Below, piece after piece: positions 50,398-57,926 of a DNA stretch of 64,000 nt (position 1 is its first letter; each line of letters opens with the position of its first letter). The DNA is taken from NCBI RefSeq assembly GCF_001420995.1, contig NZ_CP012184.1, positions 3,208,501-3,272,500 of the forward strand. Reading direction: 5' to 3'. Source of the DNA: Pseudonocardia sp. EC080619-01 (GTDB lineage Bacteria; Actinomycetota; Actinomycetes; Mycobacteriales; Pseudonocardiaceae). The position numbers were made by a program, and so were the translations under genes. The notes below the pieces were generated by a model. It was not told the origin of the DNA and did not search any database. It saw only the letters and a program-made list of their open reading frames with translations.

Positions 50398-51714
50398 TCA
50401 GGTCCCGGCGACGACGCGGTCCCGGTCGGCGAACAGCCGCGGCGCGACGGCCCCGGACCCGGCCGTGACCAGGGCGATGCCGACGAGCAGCAGGGCGGGC
50501 AGGGTCGACGTCCCGCTGCCGACGGCGAGCAGCGCCGTCGCACCGAGCGGCACGAACCCGGAGACGACGCCGGCGAGGTTCGACGACAGCGCCACCCCCG
50601 AGTACCGCAGGTGCGGCGGGAACAGCTCGGTGAGCAGCGCCCCGGACACCGCGTACGGGATCGAGAGCAGGGCCGTGGCCAGCGTGACCCCCGTGATCAC
50701 CGCGGCGGGCGATCCCGTGTCGATCAGCCAGAACGCCGGGAACGCGGTGAGCGCCGACGCGACACCGCCCGCGACCGTCACCCGCCAGGCGCCGTACCGC
50801 TCCGCGAGCCGCCCGCCGAGGATCACGACGCCGATCTCCACCACGGCGGCGACCAGGGTCGCGCCGAGCATGAGCGAGCGCGGCAGTCCCAGCTGCGACG
50901 TCCCGTAGCTGATGATGAAGGTGGTGATCAGGTAGAAGCCGCCGACGCCGAGGAACGCGGTACCCGCGCCGACCGCGAGCTGCGGCCAGGCCCGCACCAG
51001 CACCTCGCGGACCGGGGAGGATGCACGCTCGTCCTCGGCCAGCAGCTGCTCGAACAGCGGCGACTCCTCGACCCGGCGGCGCAGCCACAGCGCGATCGCG
51101 AGCAGCGGGAACGCCGCGAGGAACGGCAGCCGCCAGCCCCAGGAGTCGAAGCTGTCCGGAGGCAGCTGCGCCACGGCGAGGAACGCACCGGACGACAGCA
51201 GCGTCCCGACCGGCGCCCCGATCTGCGGCATCGCCGCGTACCGGCCGCGCCGCTCCGGCGGGGCGTGCTCGACGGCCAGGGTGACCGCGCCGCCCCACTC
51301 CCCGCCGACTGCCACGCCCTGCAGCAGCCGGAACAGCGTGAGCAGCAGCGGTGCGGCGATGCCGATGGTCGCGAAGGACGGCAGCAGGCCGATCAGGCCG
51401 GTCACGATCCCGATCATCGTGACGGTGATGATCAGGCAGCGCTTGCGGCCGATCCGGTCACCGAGATGCCCGAAGATCACCGCGCCGAGCGGGCGGGCCG
51501 CGAACCCGACGGCGAACGAGGCGAACGCGGCCAGGGTGGAGACGACGACGTCGTCGGTGGCGAAGTAGAGCCGGTTGAAGACCAGCGCGGCCGCGGTCCC
51601 GTAGAGGAAGAAGTCGTACCACTCCAGCGCGGTGCCGACGAACGCGCCGAACGCGACCTTGCGGGCGTCGGTGTCGGTCACCGTCGCGCGTCCCTGTCCC
51701 CGGTCCCCGGCCAT
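50398..51714 (-). CDS. MFS transporter, metabolite:proton symporter (MHS) family
   Basis: 438 residues, twelve membrane helices. AFGAFVGTALEWYDFFLYGT near residue 18 and PLGAVIFGHLGDRIGRKR near 72-90 (loop 2-3 MFS signature) with LRLLQGVAVGGEWGGAV near 125 place it in the MHS family (ProP, KgtP, ShiA relatives), which imports small acids and zwitterions with protons. ATG at 51714 follows GGAGG. It is divergent from the M20 amidohydrolase gene, so it probably imports that enzyme's substrate or serves the PucR-controlled pathway, although lactate is also conceivable. Confidence 0.9.
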   Translation of the reverse strand: MAGDRGQGRATVTDTDARKVAFGAFVGTALEWYDFFLYGTAAALVFNRLYFATDDVVVSTLAAFASFAVGFAARPLGAVIFGHLGDRIGRKRCLIITVTMIGIVTGLIGLLPSFATIGIAAPLLLTLFRLLQGVAVGGEWGGAVTLAVEHAPPERRGRYAAMPQIGAPVGTLLSSGAFLAVAQLPPDSFDSWGWRLPFLAAFPLLAIALWLRRRVEESPLFEQLLAEDERASSPVREVLVRAWPQLAVGAGTAFLGVGGFYLITTFIISYGTSQLGLPRSLMLGATLVAAVVEIGVVILGGRLAERYGAWRVTVAGGVASALTAFPAFWLIDTGSPAAVITGVTLATALLSIPYAVSGALLTELFPPHLRYSGVALSSNLAGVVSGFVPLGATALLAVGSGTSTLPALLLVGIALVTAGSGAVAPRLFADRDRVVAGT

Positions 51715-51808
51715 GCTGCCTCCGCAGGTCGTCGTGTGGGTCGTGCCAGCATCGACGGCGTAGCGGCCGGGCGGAACTCCCGATCGTCGCGTCCTGACTG
51801 CGTCGGGC

Positions 51809-51871
51809 TGTGCAGGTGCACAACGAAACCGGGCCGTCATCTCCGCGGCCGGTGTCTGTGCGAGTGCACAG
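51809..51871. promoter_or_regulatory. Two TGTGC-N4-GCACA dyads in the divergent MFS/M20 promoter
   Basis: TGTGCAGGTGCACA (51809-51822) and TGTGCGAGTGCACA (51857-51870, extended to CTGTGC...GCACAG) share the same arms and a four-base centre and stand 48 bp apart, centre to centre. They lie 95-157 bp from the MFS start and 68-130 bp from the M20 start. They are candidate operators; the PucR gene at 53190 or an unlinked regulator could bind them. Confidence 0.6.
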
Positions 51872-51938
51872 CCGCCGTCGTCGAACCGGGGGCGGCGGTC
51901 CGATGACCGGCCCCGTGGACGCGTGCTGCGATGGGCGC

Positions 51939-53177
51939 ATGACCACCGGCGGCGGTTTCCTGGACGACTTCGCGACCCTGTCGGCCTTCGGCGCGACCGA
52001 GCGGGGCGGGGTGCACCGCGAGGCCGCGTCGGACGCCGACGAGGCGCAGCGCGCGTGGTTCGAGCGGTGGCTGACCGGGCACGGCCTGACCGTCCGGTAC
52101 GACGAGGTGGGCAACCAGTTCGGGCTGCTGGAGCTCGTCCCGGGCGCCCCGTGGGTGCTGGCCGGGTCGCACCTGGACAGCCAGCCCCGGGGCGGGCGGT
52201 TCGACGGCGCGTACGGCGTGCTGGCCGCCGCGTACGCGGTGCTCGACCGGGCCGGTTCGGGCGGCGCCGTGCACAACCTCGCCGTCGTCAACTGGTTCAA
52301 CGAGGAGGGGTCGCGGTTCACGCCGAGCATGTTCGGCAGCGCCGTGTTCACCGGCCTGCTCGATCCCGCCGCGGCGCTCGACACCCGGGACCCGGCCGGG
52401 GTCCGGGTCGGCGACCGGCTGGCCGAGATGGGCCACACCGGGACCGGTGCCCCGGTGCTCGCCGACGTCGCCGCCTACGCCGAGATCCACATCGAGCAGG
52501 GCCGGGAGCTGGACGGGACCGGCACGACGGTCGGCCTGGTCGCCGACACCTGGGCGGCCCGCAAGTACGACCTCCGCGTGGTAGGGGACCAGTCGCACAC
52601 CGGGTCCACGCCCATGCCCGATCGGCGTGACGCCCTGCTCGGGGCCGCGCAGCTCGTGGTGCTCGCCCGCACCCTGTCCGACGAGCTGGGCACCGAGGAG
52701 GCGCCGCTGCACACGTCGGTGTCCCGGATGGCCGTCGAGCCGAACAGCCCGGTGACCGTGGCCCGCGAGGTCACGCTCAACCTCGACCTGCGCAGCCCCG
52801 ACGAGGCCCTGCTCGCCCGCGCCGACGCGCTGCTGCACGAGCGGGTCCCGGGCATCGAGGAGTCCGCGCGTGTCGGGGTCGAGATCGCCGGCTCGCACGG
52901 CTGGGGTGTCCGGCCGTTCCCGGCCGACGGTGTCGAACTGGCCCGCCGCGCGGCCGACGAGCTCGGGCTGTCGCACCGTCCGATGTCGACCGTGGCCGGG
53001 CACGACTCGGTCAACCTCAACGGTCACGTGCCGACGGTGATGCTGTTCGTGCCGAGCGTGGACGGGATCAGCCACAACGAGCGCGAGCTGACCCGCGACG
53101 ACGACCTCCTCGCCGGCGTCGCGCTGCTGACCGGGGTCGTGCGCCGGCTCGCCGCCGGGGAGATCACCGGACGCTGA
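51939..53177 (+). CDS. M20 family amidohydrolase (N-carbamoyl-L-amino-acid hydrolase / allantoate amidohydrolase type)
   Basis: 412 residues. Metal-binding residues of the M20 group: His/Asp in AGSHLDSQPRGGRFDGAYG near residue 72-88, Glu pair in NWFNEEGSRF near 121, His in YAEIHIEQG near 185, and C-terminal His in SVDGISHNERE near 385. The RxF-G-rich opening (LSAFGATERGGVHREA) is typical of ureide/carbamoyl hydrolases. ATG at 51939 is used; ATG at 51903 would add 12 residues. Neither has a clear ribosome-binding site. It probably cleaves a carbamoyl or ureido amide to release ammonia; the adjacent PucR supports a purine/ureide or amino-acid role. Confidence 0.86.
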   Translation: MTTGGGFLDDFATLSAFGATERGGVHREAASDADEAQRAWFERWLTGHGLTVRYDEVGNQFGLLELVPGAPWVLAGSHLDSQPRGGRFDGAYGVLAAAYAVLDRAGSGGAVHNLAVVNWFNEEGSRFTPSMFGSAVFTGLLDPAAALDTRDPAGVRVGDRLAEMGHTGTGAPVLADVAAYAEIHIEQGRELDGTGTTVGLVADTWAARKYDLRVVGDQSHTGSTPMPDRRDALLGAAQLVVLARTLSDELGTEEAPLHTSVSRMAVEPNSPVTVAREVTLNLDLRSPDEALLARADALLHERVPGIEESARVGVEIAGSHGWGVRPFPADGVELARRAADELGLSHRPMSTVAGHDSVNLNGHVPTVMLFVPSVDGISHNERELTRDDDLLAGVALLTGVVRRLAAGEITGR

Positions 53178-53189
53178 CCTGGCACGCTG

Positions 53190-54308
53190 GTGCGCGTGGA
53201 CTCCGACGCGGCCTGGGCGCGGACCGTGGCGCGGCTGCGCAGGCGGGTGCCGGAGCTGGCGTCCGCGTTCCTCGCCCGGCTCGACGCCGAGGGGCGCTAC
53301 GACGACCAGCCCGTCACCCGGGAGGACCTGCGGGAGACCGCCGAGGCGTCGCTCGCACTGCTGGTCGACCAGCTCGGCCGCGGCGACGGCCGGATCGATC
53401 TCGGGGACCTGCCCGACCGGCTGGGTCGCCGGCGCGCCCGCCAGGGAGTGGACCTCGACGACCTGGTCCGTGCCGTCCGGCTCGACTTCCCGGTGCTCTG
53501 GTCGGCCCTGCTGGAACAGGCCGAGGACGCGGCGGCACTCGCCCCGCGGGCCGACCTGCTCTGGGCGGTCGTCGACGCCTACGCGCGCGAGGTGCACTTC
53601 GCCTTCCTCGGCGAGCGGGCACTCCTGGCCGAGCAGCAGCGCGACGAGCAGCGGCACCTGCTCGACCTGCTGTTCGGCGCGGGGCCCGCCGACGAGTACC
53701 GCGACGCCCGGCTCGCCACCGGCCTCGGCGTGTCCGAGGACGGGGCGTTCGCGGTGTGCGCCGCGCTGGCCGACCACGCGGCGACCCTGCGCGGCCGGGC
53801 CGCCCGCGCAGCCGGTGTGCACCTGCGCGACGTCGAGTTCGGCGTCGTCGTGTTCTGGGCGAGCGGAGCGCCCGGGGCCGGGCGGCTGCGCGACCGGCTC
53901 ACCGGCGGCATCGCCTGCGTCGTCGACGACGGTGTCGCGGGCCTCGCGGCGGTGCCCGGCGCGGCCGCGGCGCTGGTGCGGATGGCGCGGCTGCTCCCGC
54001 CGGACGTGGCCCGCCCGCGCGAGCCGCGCGACGTGTGGCCGCTGGTGGCCCGCCGCGCCCTCGACGAGCACGACGGGCTGGCCGGGCGGCTGCTGTCCGG
54101 GCTCGACGGCGCCCGCGAGGACGAGGCGGTGCTCCTGCGTGCGACCGCGCACGCCTACCTGGACTCGGGGAGCGTGTCCGAGGCCGCCGGGGTCCTCTAC
54201 TGCCACCGCAACACGGTGCTGAACCGGCTCCGCCGGTTCGCGCAGCTCACCGGCCTGGACCTGACCCGGCCGCGGGACGCGGCGCTCGCCGTCGTCCTAC
54301 TGGGGTGA
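53190..54308 (+). CDS. PucR family transcriptional regulator
   Basis: 372 residues. A helical N-terminal region (about 1-130) is followed by a GGDEF-like fold remnant and the C-terminal PucR HTH_30 domain: TAHAYLDSGSVSEAAGVLYCHRNTVLNRLRRF-type sequence near residue 312-345. Such regulators control purine, GABA or other catabolic genes. GTG at 53190 or 53196; no Shine-Dalgarno, 12 bp after the M20 stop, so it is probably cotranscribed with the hydrolase. Its 3' end overlaps the convergent TetR gene by 12 bp. Confidence 0.86.
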   Translation: MRVDSDAAWARTVARLRRRVPELASAFLARLDAEGRYDDQPVTREDLRETAEASLALLVDQLGRGDGRIDLGDLPDRLGRRRARQGVDLDDLVRAVRLDFPVLWSALLEQAEDAAALAPRADLLWAVVDAYAREVHFAFLGERALLAEQQRDEQRHLLDLLFGAGPADEYRDARLATGLGVSEDGAFAVCAALADHAATLRGRAARAAGVHLRDVEFGVVVFWASGAPGAGRLRDRLTGGIACVVDDGVAGLAAVPGAAAALVRMARLLPPDVARPREPRDVWPLVARRALDEHDGLAGRLLSGLDGAREDEAVLLRATAHAYLDSGSVSEAAGVLYCHRNTVLNRLRRFAQLTGLDLTRPRDAALAVVLLG

Positions 54309-54881
54309 GGGCGGGGGCCGGACGGCGCCGACCAGGCGGAGCGCGAACTCCACCTGCTGCCAGGCCACCTCGTTCTCGGTGGGCCCGGAGTCCTCCCGGA
54401 ACCACACCGCGACCCCCATCCCGAGGTCGAGGATCGCGTACGACGCGAGCCGCGGGTCGGTCACCCGGAACGCGCCGCGGTCGGTGCCGTCGGCGACCAG
54501 GGACCGGAAGCGCCGCTCGTACTCCGTGCGCAGCCCGACGACCTCGGAGCGGCGGGGCTCGACGAGGCTGCGCAGCTCGCGGGTCCCGACGAACGCCTCG
54601 CGCCGGTGCCGGGCGTGGAAGCGGACGTGCGCGTCGACCGCCCGGCGCAGGCGCTCCACCGGATCGTCCACACCGGACACAGCCGTGTCGTGCTCGCGGA
54701 GCAGCGCGGTCATCGTCTCCTCGATCACCGACGCGAGCAGGTCCTGCTTGGAGCTGACGTGCTTGTAGAGGCTGGGGCCGCGCATGCCCACGGCCGCGCC
54801 GATGTCGGCCATCGTCGTCGCCTCGTAGCCGCGGACGGCGAACTGCTCCAGCGCCGCCGCCCGGATCTCCGCCTCCCGCAC
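54297..54881 (-). CDS. TetR family transcriptional regulator of the adjacent acyl-CoA dehydrogenase operon
   Basis: 194 residues. Helix-turn-helix at about 5-50 (EIRAAALEQFAVRGYEATTMADIGAAVGMRGPSLYKHVSSK-type, with PSLYKHV as the recognition helix), then an all-helical TetR_C-like domain. GTG at 54881 follows GGGAG. It is divergent from the acyl-CoA dehydrogenase at 54987 and a dyad operator lies between them, the classical TetR repressor layout (FadR/PsrA-like, acyl-CoA-responsive is inferred). Confidence 0.9.
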   Translation of the reverse strand: MREAEIRAAALEQFAVRGYEATTMADIGAAVGMRGPSLYKHVSSKQDLLASVIEETMTALLREHDTAVSGVDDPVERLRRAVDAHVRFHARHRREAFVGTRELRSLVEPRRSEVVGLRTEYERRFRSLVADGTDRGAFRVTDPRLASYAILDLGMGVAVWFREDSGPTENEVAWQQVEFALRLVGAVRPPPSPQ

Positions 54882-54947
54882 GGCTCCCAGTGTATAGCCC
54901 GGATGTGACGTGGGTCGGCACCTACTTGCGCAGAGCTGCGACGATGG

Positions 54948-54967
54948 TGGCTAATTATCATTAGCCA
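54948..54967. promoter_or_regulatory. TetR-type operator TGGCTAAT-N4-ATTAGCCA
   Basis: Perfect 8-bp inverted repeat around TATC, the most AT-rich spot for kilobases, 19 bp before the acyl-CoA dehydrogenase start and 66 bp from the TetR start. It overlaps a possible -10 region (CTAATTAT), so binding would block transcription. AGGAGGAG just downstream is the dehydrogenase ribosome-binding site. Confidence 0.75.
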
Positions 54968-54986
54968 ATCATCATCAGGAGGAGAC

Positions 54987-56168
54987 ATGGCCGTCGACTT
55001 CACCCTCGACCCTCAGGTGGCCGAGCTCGCCGAGCGCACGTCCCGGTTCGTCCGGGAGACGGTGATCCCGGTCGAGGAGGCGCACGACGGCGTCGTCCCG
55101 TCCGAGGACGTCCGCCGCGAGCTGCAGGACGGGGCCCGCGCCGCCGGGGTGTTCGCGCCGCACGCGGCCGTCGAGTTCGGCGGGCACGGGCTGGACATGC
55201 GCGCCCGCGCCGCGGTGTTCGAGGAGGCCGGCTACTCGCTGCTCGGGCCGCTCGCGCTGAACATCGCCGCCCCCGACGAGGGCAACGTCCACATGCTCGA
55301 GCAGATCGCCACCGAGGACCAGAAGGTCCGCTACCTGGCGCCGCTGGCCGCCGGCGACGTCCGCTCCTGCTTCGCCATGACCGAGCCCGCCCCCGGTGCA
55401 GGCTCCGACCCGGACGCGCTCGCCACCGTCGCCACCCGGGTCGACGGCGGCTGGCGGATCGACGGGCACAAGTGGTTCATCACCGGTGCGGACGGCGCGG
55501 CGTTCGCGATCGTCATGGCCCGCACCGCCGGCGTCCCCGGCGAGCGCGGCGGGGCGACGATGTTCCTGGTCGACGCGTCCAACCCGGGGATGAAGATCGG
55601 CAGGCACATCCCGACGCTGGACGAGTCGCTCTACGGCGGCCACCTCGAGGTCGAGTTCTCCGACTGCCGGGTCGGCGACGACGCCGTGCTCGGCGAGGTC
55701 GACCAGGGCTACCGCTACGCCCAGGTCCGGCTCGGCCCGGCCCGGATGACGCACTGCATGCGCTGGCTGGGTCTCGCCCGCCGGGCGCAGGACATCGCCG
55801 TCGCCCGGGCCGCGGACCGGAAGCTGTTCGGGTCCCGGCTGGCCGACCTGGGCATGGCGCAGGCGATGGTCGCGGACAACGAGATCGACCTGCACGCCTC
55901 GCGCGGCCTGATCCTGCGGGCCTGCTGGGAGCTGGACCAGGGGCGCAGTGCCGGGATGGAGGTGTCGATCGCGAAGACCTTCACCGCGGAGGCCGTGTGG
56001 CGGGTCGTCGACCGGTCGCTGCAGCTCTGCGGCTCGCTCGGGGTCTCGGGGGACATCCCGCTCGGGCGGTTCCTGCGCGAGGTGCGCCCGTTCCGGATCT
56101 ACGACGGCCCGTCGGAGACCCACCGCTGGTCGATCGCCAAGCGCGTCGTGGGGCGGGCGACCCGATGA
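54987..56168 (+). CDS. Acyl-CoA dehydrogenase (ACAD10/11-like subgroup)
   Basis: 393 residues. FAMTEPAPGAGSDPDAL near residue 130 and DGHKWFITGADGAAFAIVMART near 158 are the FAD/substrate motifs; helical domain after about 235 with KLFGSRLADLGMAQAMVADNEIDLHASR. At the usual catalytic-base position the sequence reads YDGPSETHR near 371, so Asp rather than Glu precedes Gly, a feature of the ACAD10/11-type subgroup rather than of straight-chain dehydrogenases. Followed in overlap (ATGA) by a phosphotransferase of the kind fused to such dehydrogenases in animals. Confidence 0.9.
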   Translation: MAVDFTLDPQVAELAERTSRFVRETVIPVEEAHDGVVPSEDVRRELQDGARAAGVFAPHAAVEFGGHGLDMRARAAVFEEAGYSLLGPLALNIAAPDEGNVHMLEQIATEDQKVRYLAPLAAGDVRSCFAMTEPAPGAGSDPDALATVATRVDGGWRIDGHKWFITGADGAAFAIVMARTAGVPGERGGATMFLVDASNPGMKIGRHIPTLDESLYGGHLEVEFSDCRVGDDAVLGEVDQGYRYAQVRLGPARMTHCMRWLGLARRAQDIAVARAADRKLFGSRLADLGMAQAMVADNEIDLHASRGLILRACWELDQGRSAGMEVSIAKTFTAEAVWRVVDRSLQLCGSLGVSGDIPLGRFLREVRPFRIYDGPSETHRWSIAKRVVGRATR

Positions 56169-57175
56169 GCCCCGACGGTCTCGACCTCCACGCGCTCGAC
56201 GGCTTCCTGAAGGAGCACGTCGACGGCTACCGCGGCGGCGTCACCGCGGAGCTGGTCTCCGGCGGCCGGTCCAACCTGACCTACCGGGTCACCGACGGCG
56301 AGTCGGTCTGGGTGCTCCGCCGCCCGCCGCTGGGGAACCTCACCCCGTCGGCACACGACATGGGCCGCGAGTACCGGTTCGTCGCCGCCCTCGCCGGGTC
56401 CGGGGTGCCGGTCGCCCCGGCCGTCGCACTGGCCGACGAGTCGGTGATCGGCGTGCCGTTCGCCCTCACCGGATTCGTCGACGGCGTCGTGGTCCGCAGC
56501 GAGGACGACCTCGACGCGTACACCGACGGGCAGGTCCGTGACACCGCGTTCGCGCTGGTCGACACGCTCGCGGCGCTGCACGCGGTGGACGCGACCACCG
56601 GGGCGGTGTCCGGGCTCGGGAAGCCGGCCGGGTACCTGCGCCGCCAGGTCGACCGCTGGTACTCGCAGTGGGAACGGGTGAAGACCCGCGAGCTCGGCGA
56701 CGTCGAGGCCCTCTACGCCCGGCTGGACGCGATCTGCCCGGCCGAGAGCGACGCCGCCGTCGTACACGGCGACTACCGCATCGACAACGCGATCCTCGAT
56801 CCCGCCGACCCGACCCGGATCCGGGCGCTCGTCGACTGGGAGATGGCGACCCTCGGCGACCCGCTCGCCGACCTCGCGCTGCACACGGCCTACGGCGACC
56901 CGGTCTTCGCGCCGGTGCTGGCCGGGTCGGCGGCGTCGACGAGCGCCCGCATGCCGGGTGCCGACGAGCTGGTCGAGCGCTACGTCGCCACCTCCGGGCG
57001 GGAGCCGCGGGACTGGTCGTTCCACCGGGGCCTCGCCTACTTCAAGATCGCGGTGATCGCGGAGGGCATCCACGAGCGGCACGTCCGCGGGGACACCCGG
57101 GGCGACGGCTTCGCGACCGTCGGGGAGGCCACCGCGCCCCTCGCAGCCGCAGGCCTGACGGCCGCGACCACCTGA
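56165..57175 (+). CDS. APH-fold phosphotransferase family protein (ACAD10/11 kinase-domain type)
   Basis: 336 residues with the aminoglycoside-phosphotransferase/choline-kinase fold. N-lobe: GGRSNLTYRVTDGESVWVLRRPPLG near residue 33-58; catalytic loop VVHGDYRIDNAILDP near 199-213; metal-binding DWEMATLGDPLADLA near 224-238; C-terminal AYFKIAVIAEGIHERHVRG near 294. It is not an antibiotic-resistance gene: this subgroup acts in lipid metabolism, and the homologous LvaA/ACAD11 kinase phosphorylates 4-hydroxyacyl-CoA. Translationally coupled to the acyl-CoA dehydrogenase. Confidence 0.88.
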   Translation: MSPDGLDLHALDGFLKEHVDGYRGGVTAELVSGGRSNLTYRVTDGESVWVLRRPPLGNLTPSAHDMGREYRFVAALAGSGVPVAPAVALADESVIGVPFALTGFVDGVVVRSEDDLDAYTDGQVRDTAFALVDTLAALHAVDATTGAVSGLGKPAGYLRRQVDRWYSQWERVKTRELGDVEALYARLDAICPAESDAAVVHGDYRIDNAILDPADPTRIRALVDWEMATLGDPLADLALHTAYGDPVFAPVLAGSAASTSARMPGADELVERYVATSGREPRDWSFHRGLAYFKIAVIAEGIHERHVRGDTRGDGFATVGEATAPLAAAGLTAATT

Positions 57176-57193
57176 CCGCCCCGCGCTTCCCGC

Positions 57194-57890
57194 CGGCGCT
57201 CACCGGACCTGCCGGTGCTCACCGGACCTGCCGGTGCTCACCGGACCCGCGGGCGCCCACCGGACCCGCGGGCGCTCACCGGTTCCGGTGGCGCTGAGGG
57301 GATCCGTCGGTGCCCACGGGCCTGTCGGCGCTCACCGTTTCCGATGGCGCTCACTTCTTCCGTCCGCGCTCGCGCGATCGGGTGAGCGTTGCTGGAACAT
57401 GTGAGCGCGGGGATCCGTCGGGCGTCTGCGGGCCTGTCGGCGCTCACCGCTTCCGGTGGCGCTCACCGCTTCCGGTGGCACTCAGGATCCGGTGGCGCTC
57501 GCAGGACCCGGTGGCGCTCACCGCATCTGCCGGTGCTCACGGGATCCGGGGCGCGGCGTTCACAGACCCTGCCGGTGCTCACCGATCGGTGGCCCTGACG
57601 GGATCGGTCGGCGTCCACGGGTCTGCCGGCGCTCACGGTTTCCGGTGGCGCTCGCCTGTTGTGTCGTCGCTCGTGCGATCGGGTGGGCGTTGCCGGAACA
57701 GGTGAGCGCGGATCGGTCGGCGTCCGCGGGCGTGCTGGCTCTCACGGGACCTGCCGGTGCTCACCGATCGGTGGTCCTGACGGGACCGGTCGGCGTCCAC
57801 GGGTCTGGCGGCGCTCACGGTTTCCGGTGGCGCTCATCTGTTGTGTCGGAGCTCGCCCGATCGCGTGAGCGTTGCCGCAACAGGTGAGCG
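57194..57890. repeat. About 700-bp array of degenerate 19-bp repeats in both orientations, gene-free
   Basis: Most of the gap between two convergent genes is built from units close to CGGTGCTCACCGGACCTGC, sharing the core CGCTCAC (or GTGCTCAC) every 18-20 bp with a variable dozen bases between. In three places the unit is inverted (two GTGAGCG exactly 19 bp apart, e.g. 57382 and 57401). Several units hold small palindromes: CACCGATCGGTG (57580 and 57762 regions) and CACCG-CTTC-CGGTG. A 140-bp block at 57569-57708 recurs at 57751-57890, and an older copy is seen at about 57297-57408. No reading frame is supported. It is not a CRISPR array: there is no constant repeat of 28-37 bp and no unique spacers. 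Confidence 0.85.
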
Positions 57891-57926
57891 TCCTCGGTGC
57901 GGGGTGCGGGGTGCGGGGGCGGTGGG

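Noticed and set aside
51837-54206. Minus-strand open frame of 789 codons across the M20 and PucR genes
   Set aside because: Shadow frame with repeated Val/Gly/Arg/Gln and no domain; both plus-strand genes have clear catalytic or DNA-binding motifs.
56165-57175. Aminoglycoside-resistance phosphotransferase
   Set aside because: The fold is shared, but the coupling to an acyl-CoA dehydrogenase and the subgroup motifs point to acyl-CoA or hydroxyacid metabolism.
57310-57887. Small open frames inside the repeat array
   Set aside because: They translate the repeats in arbitrary frames (Arg/Ser/Gly-rich, different in each copy), lack ribosome-binding sites and are not maintained between the duplicated blocks.
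57194-57890. CRISPR array
   Set aside because: Units are only about 19 bp, degenerate and partly inverted; there is no conserved repeat-spacer pattern and no cas gene in the window.
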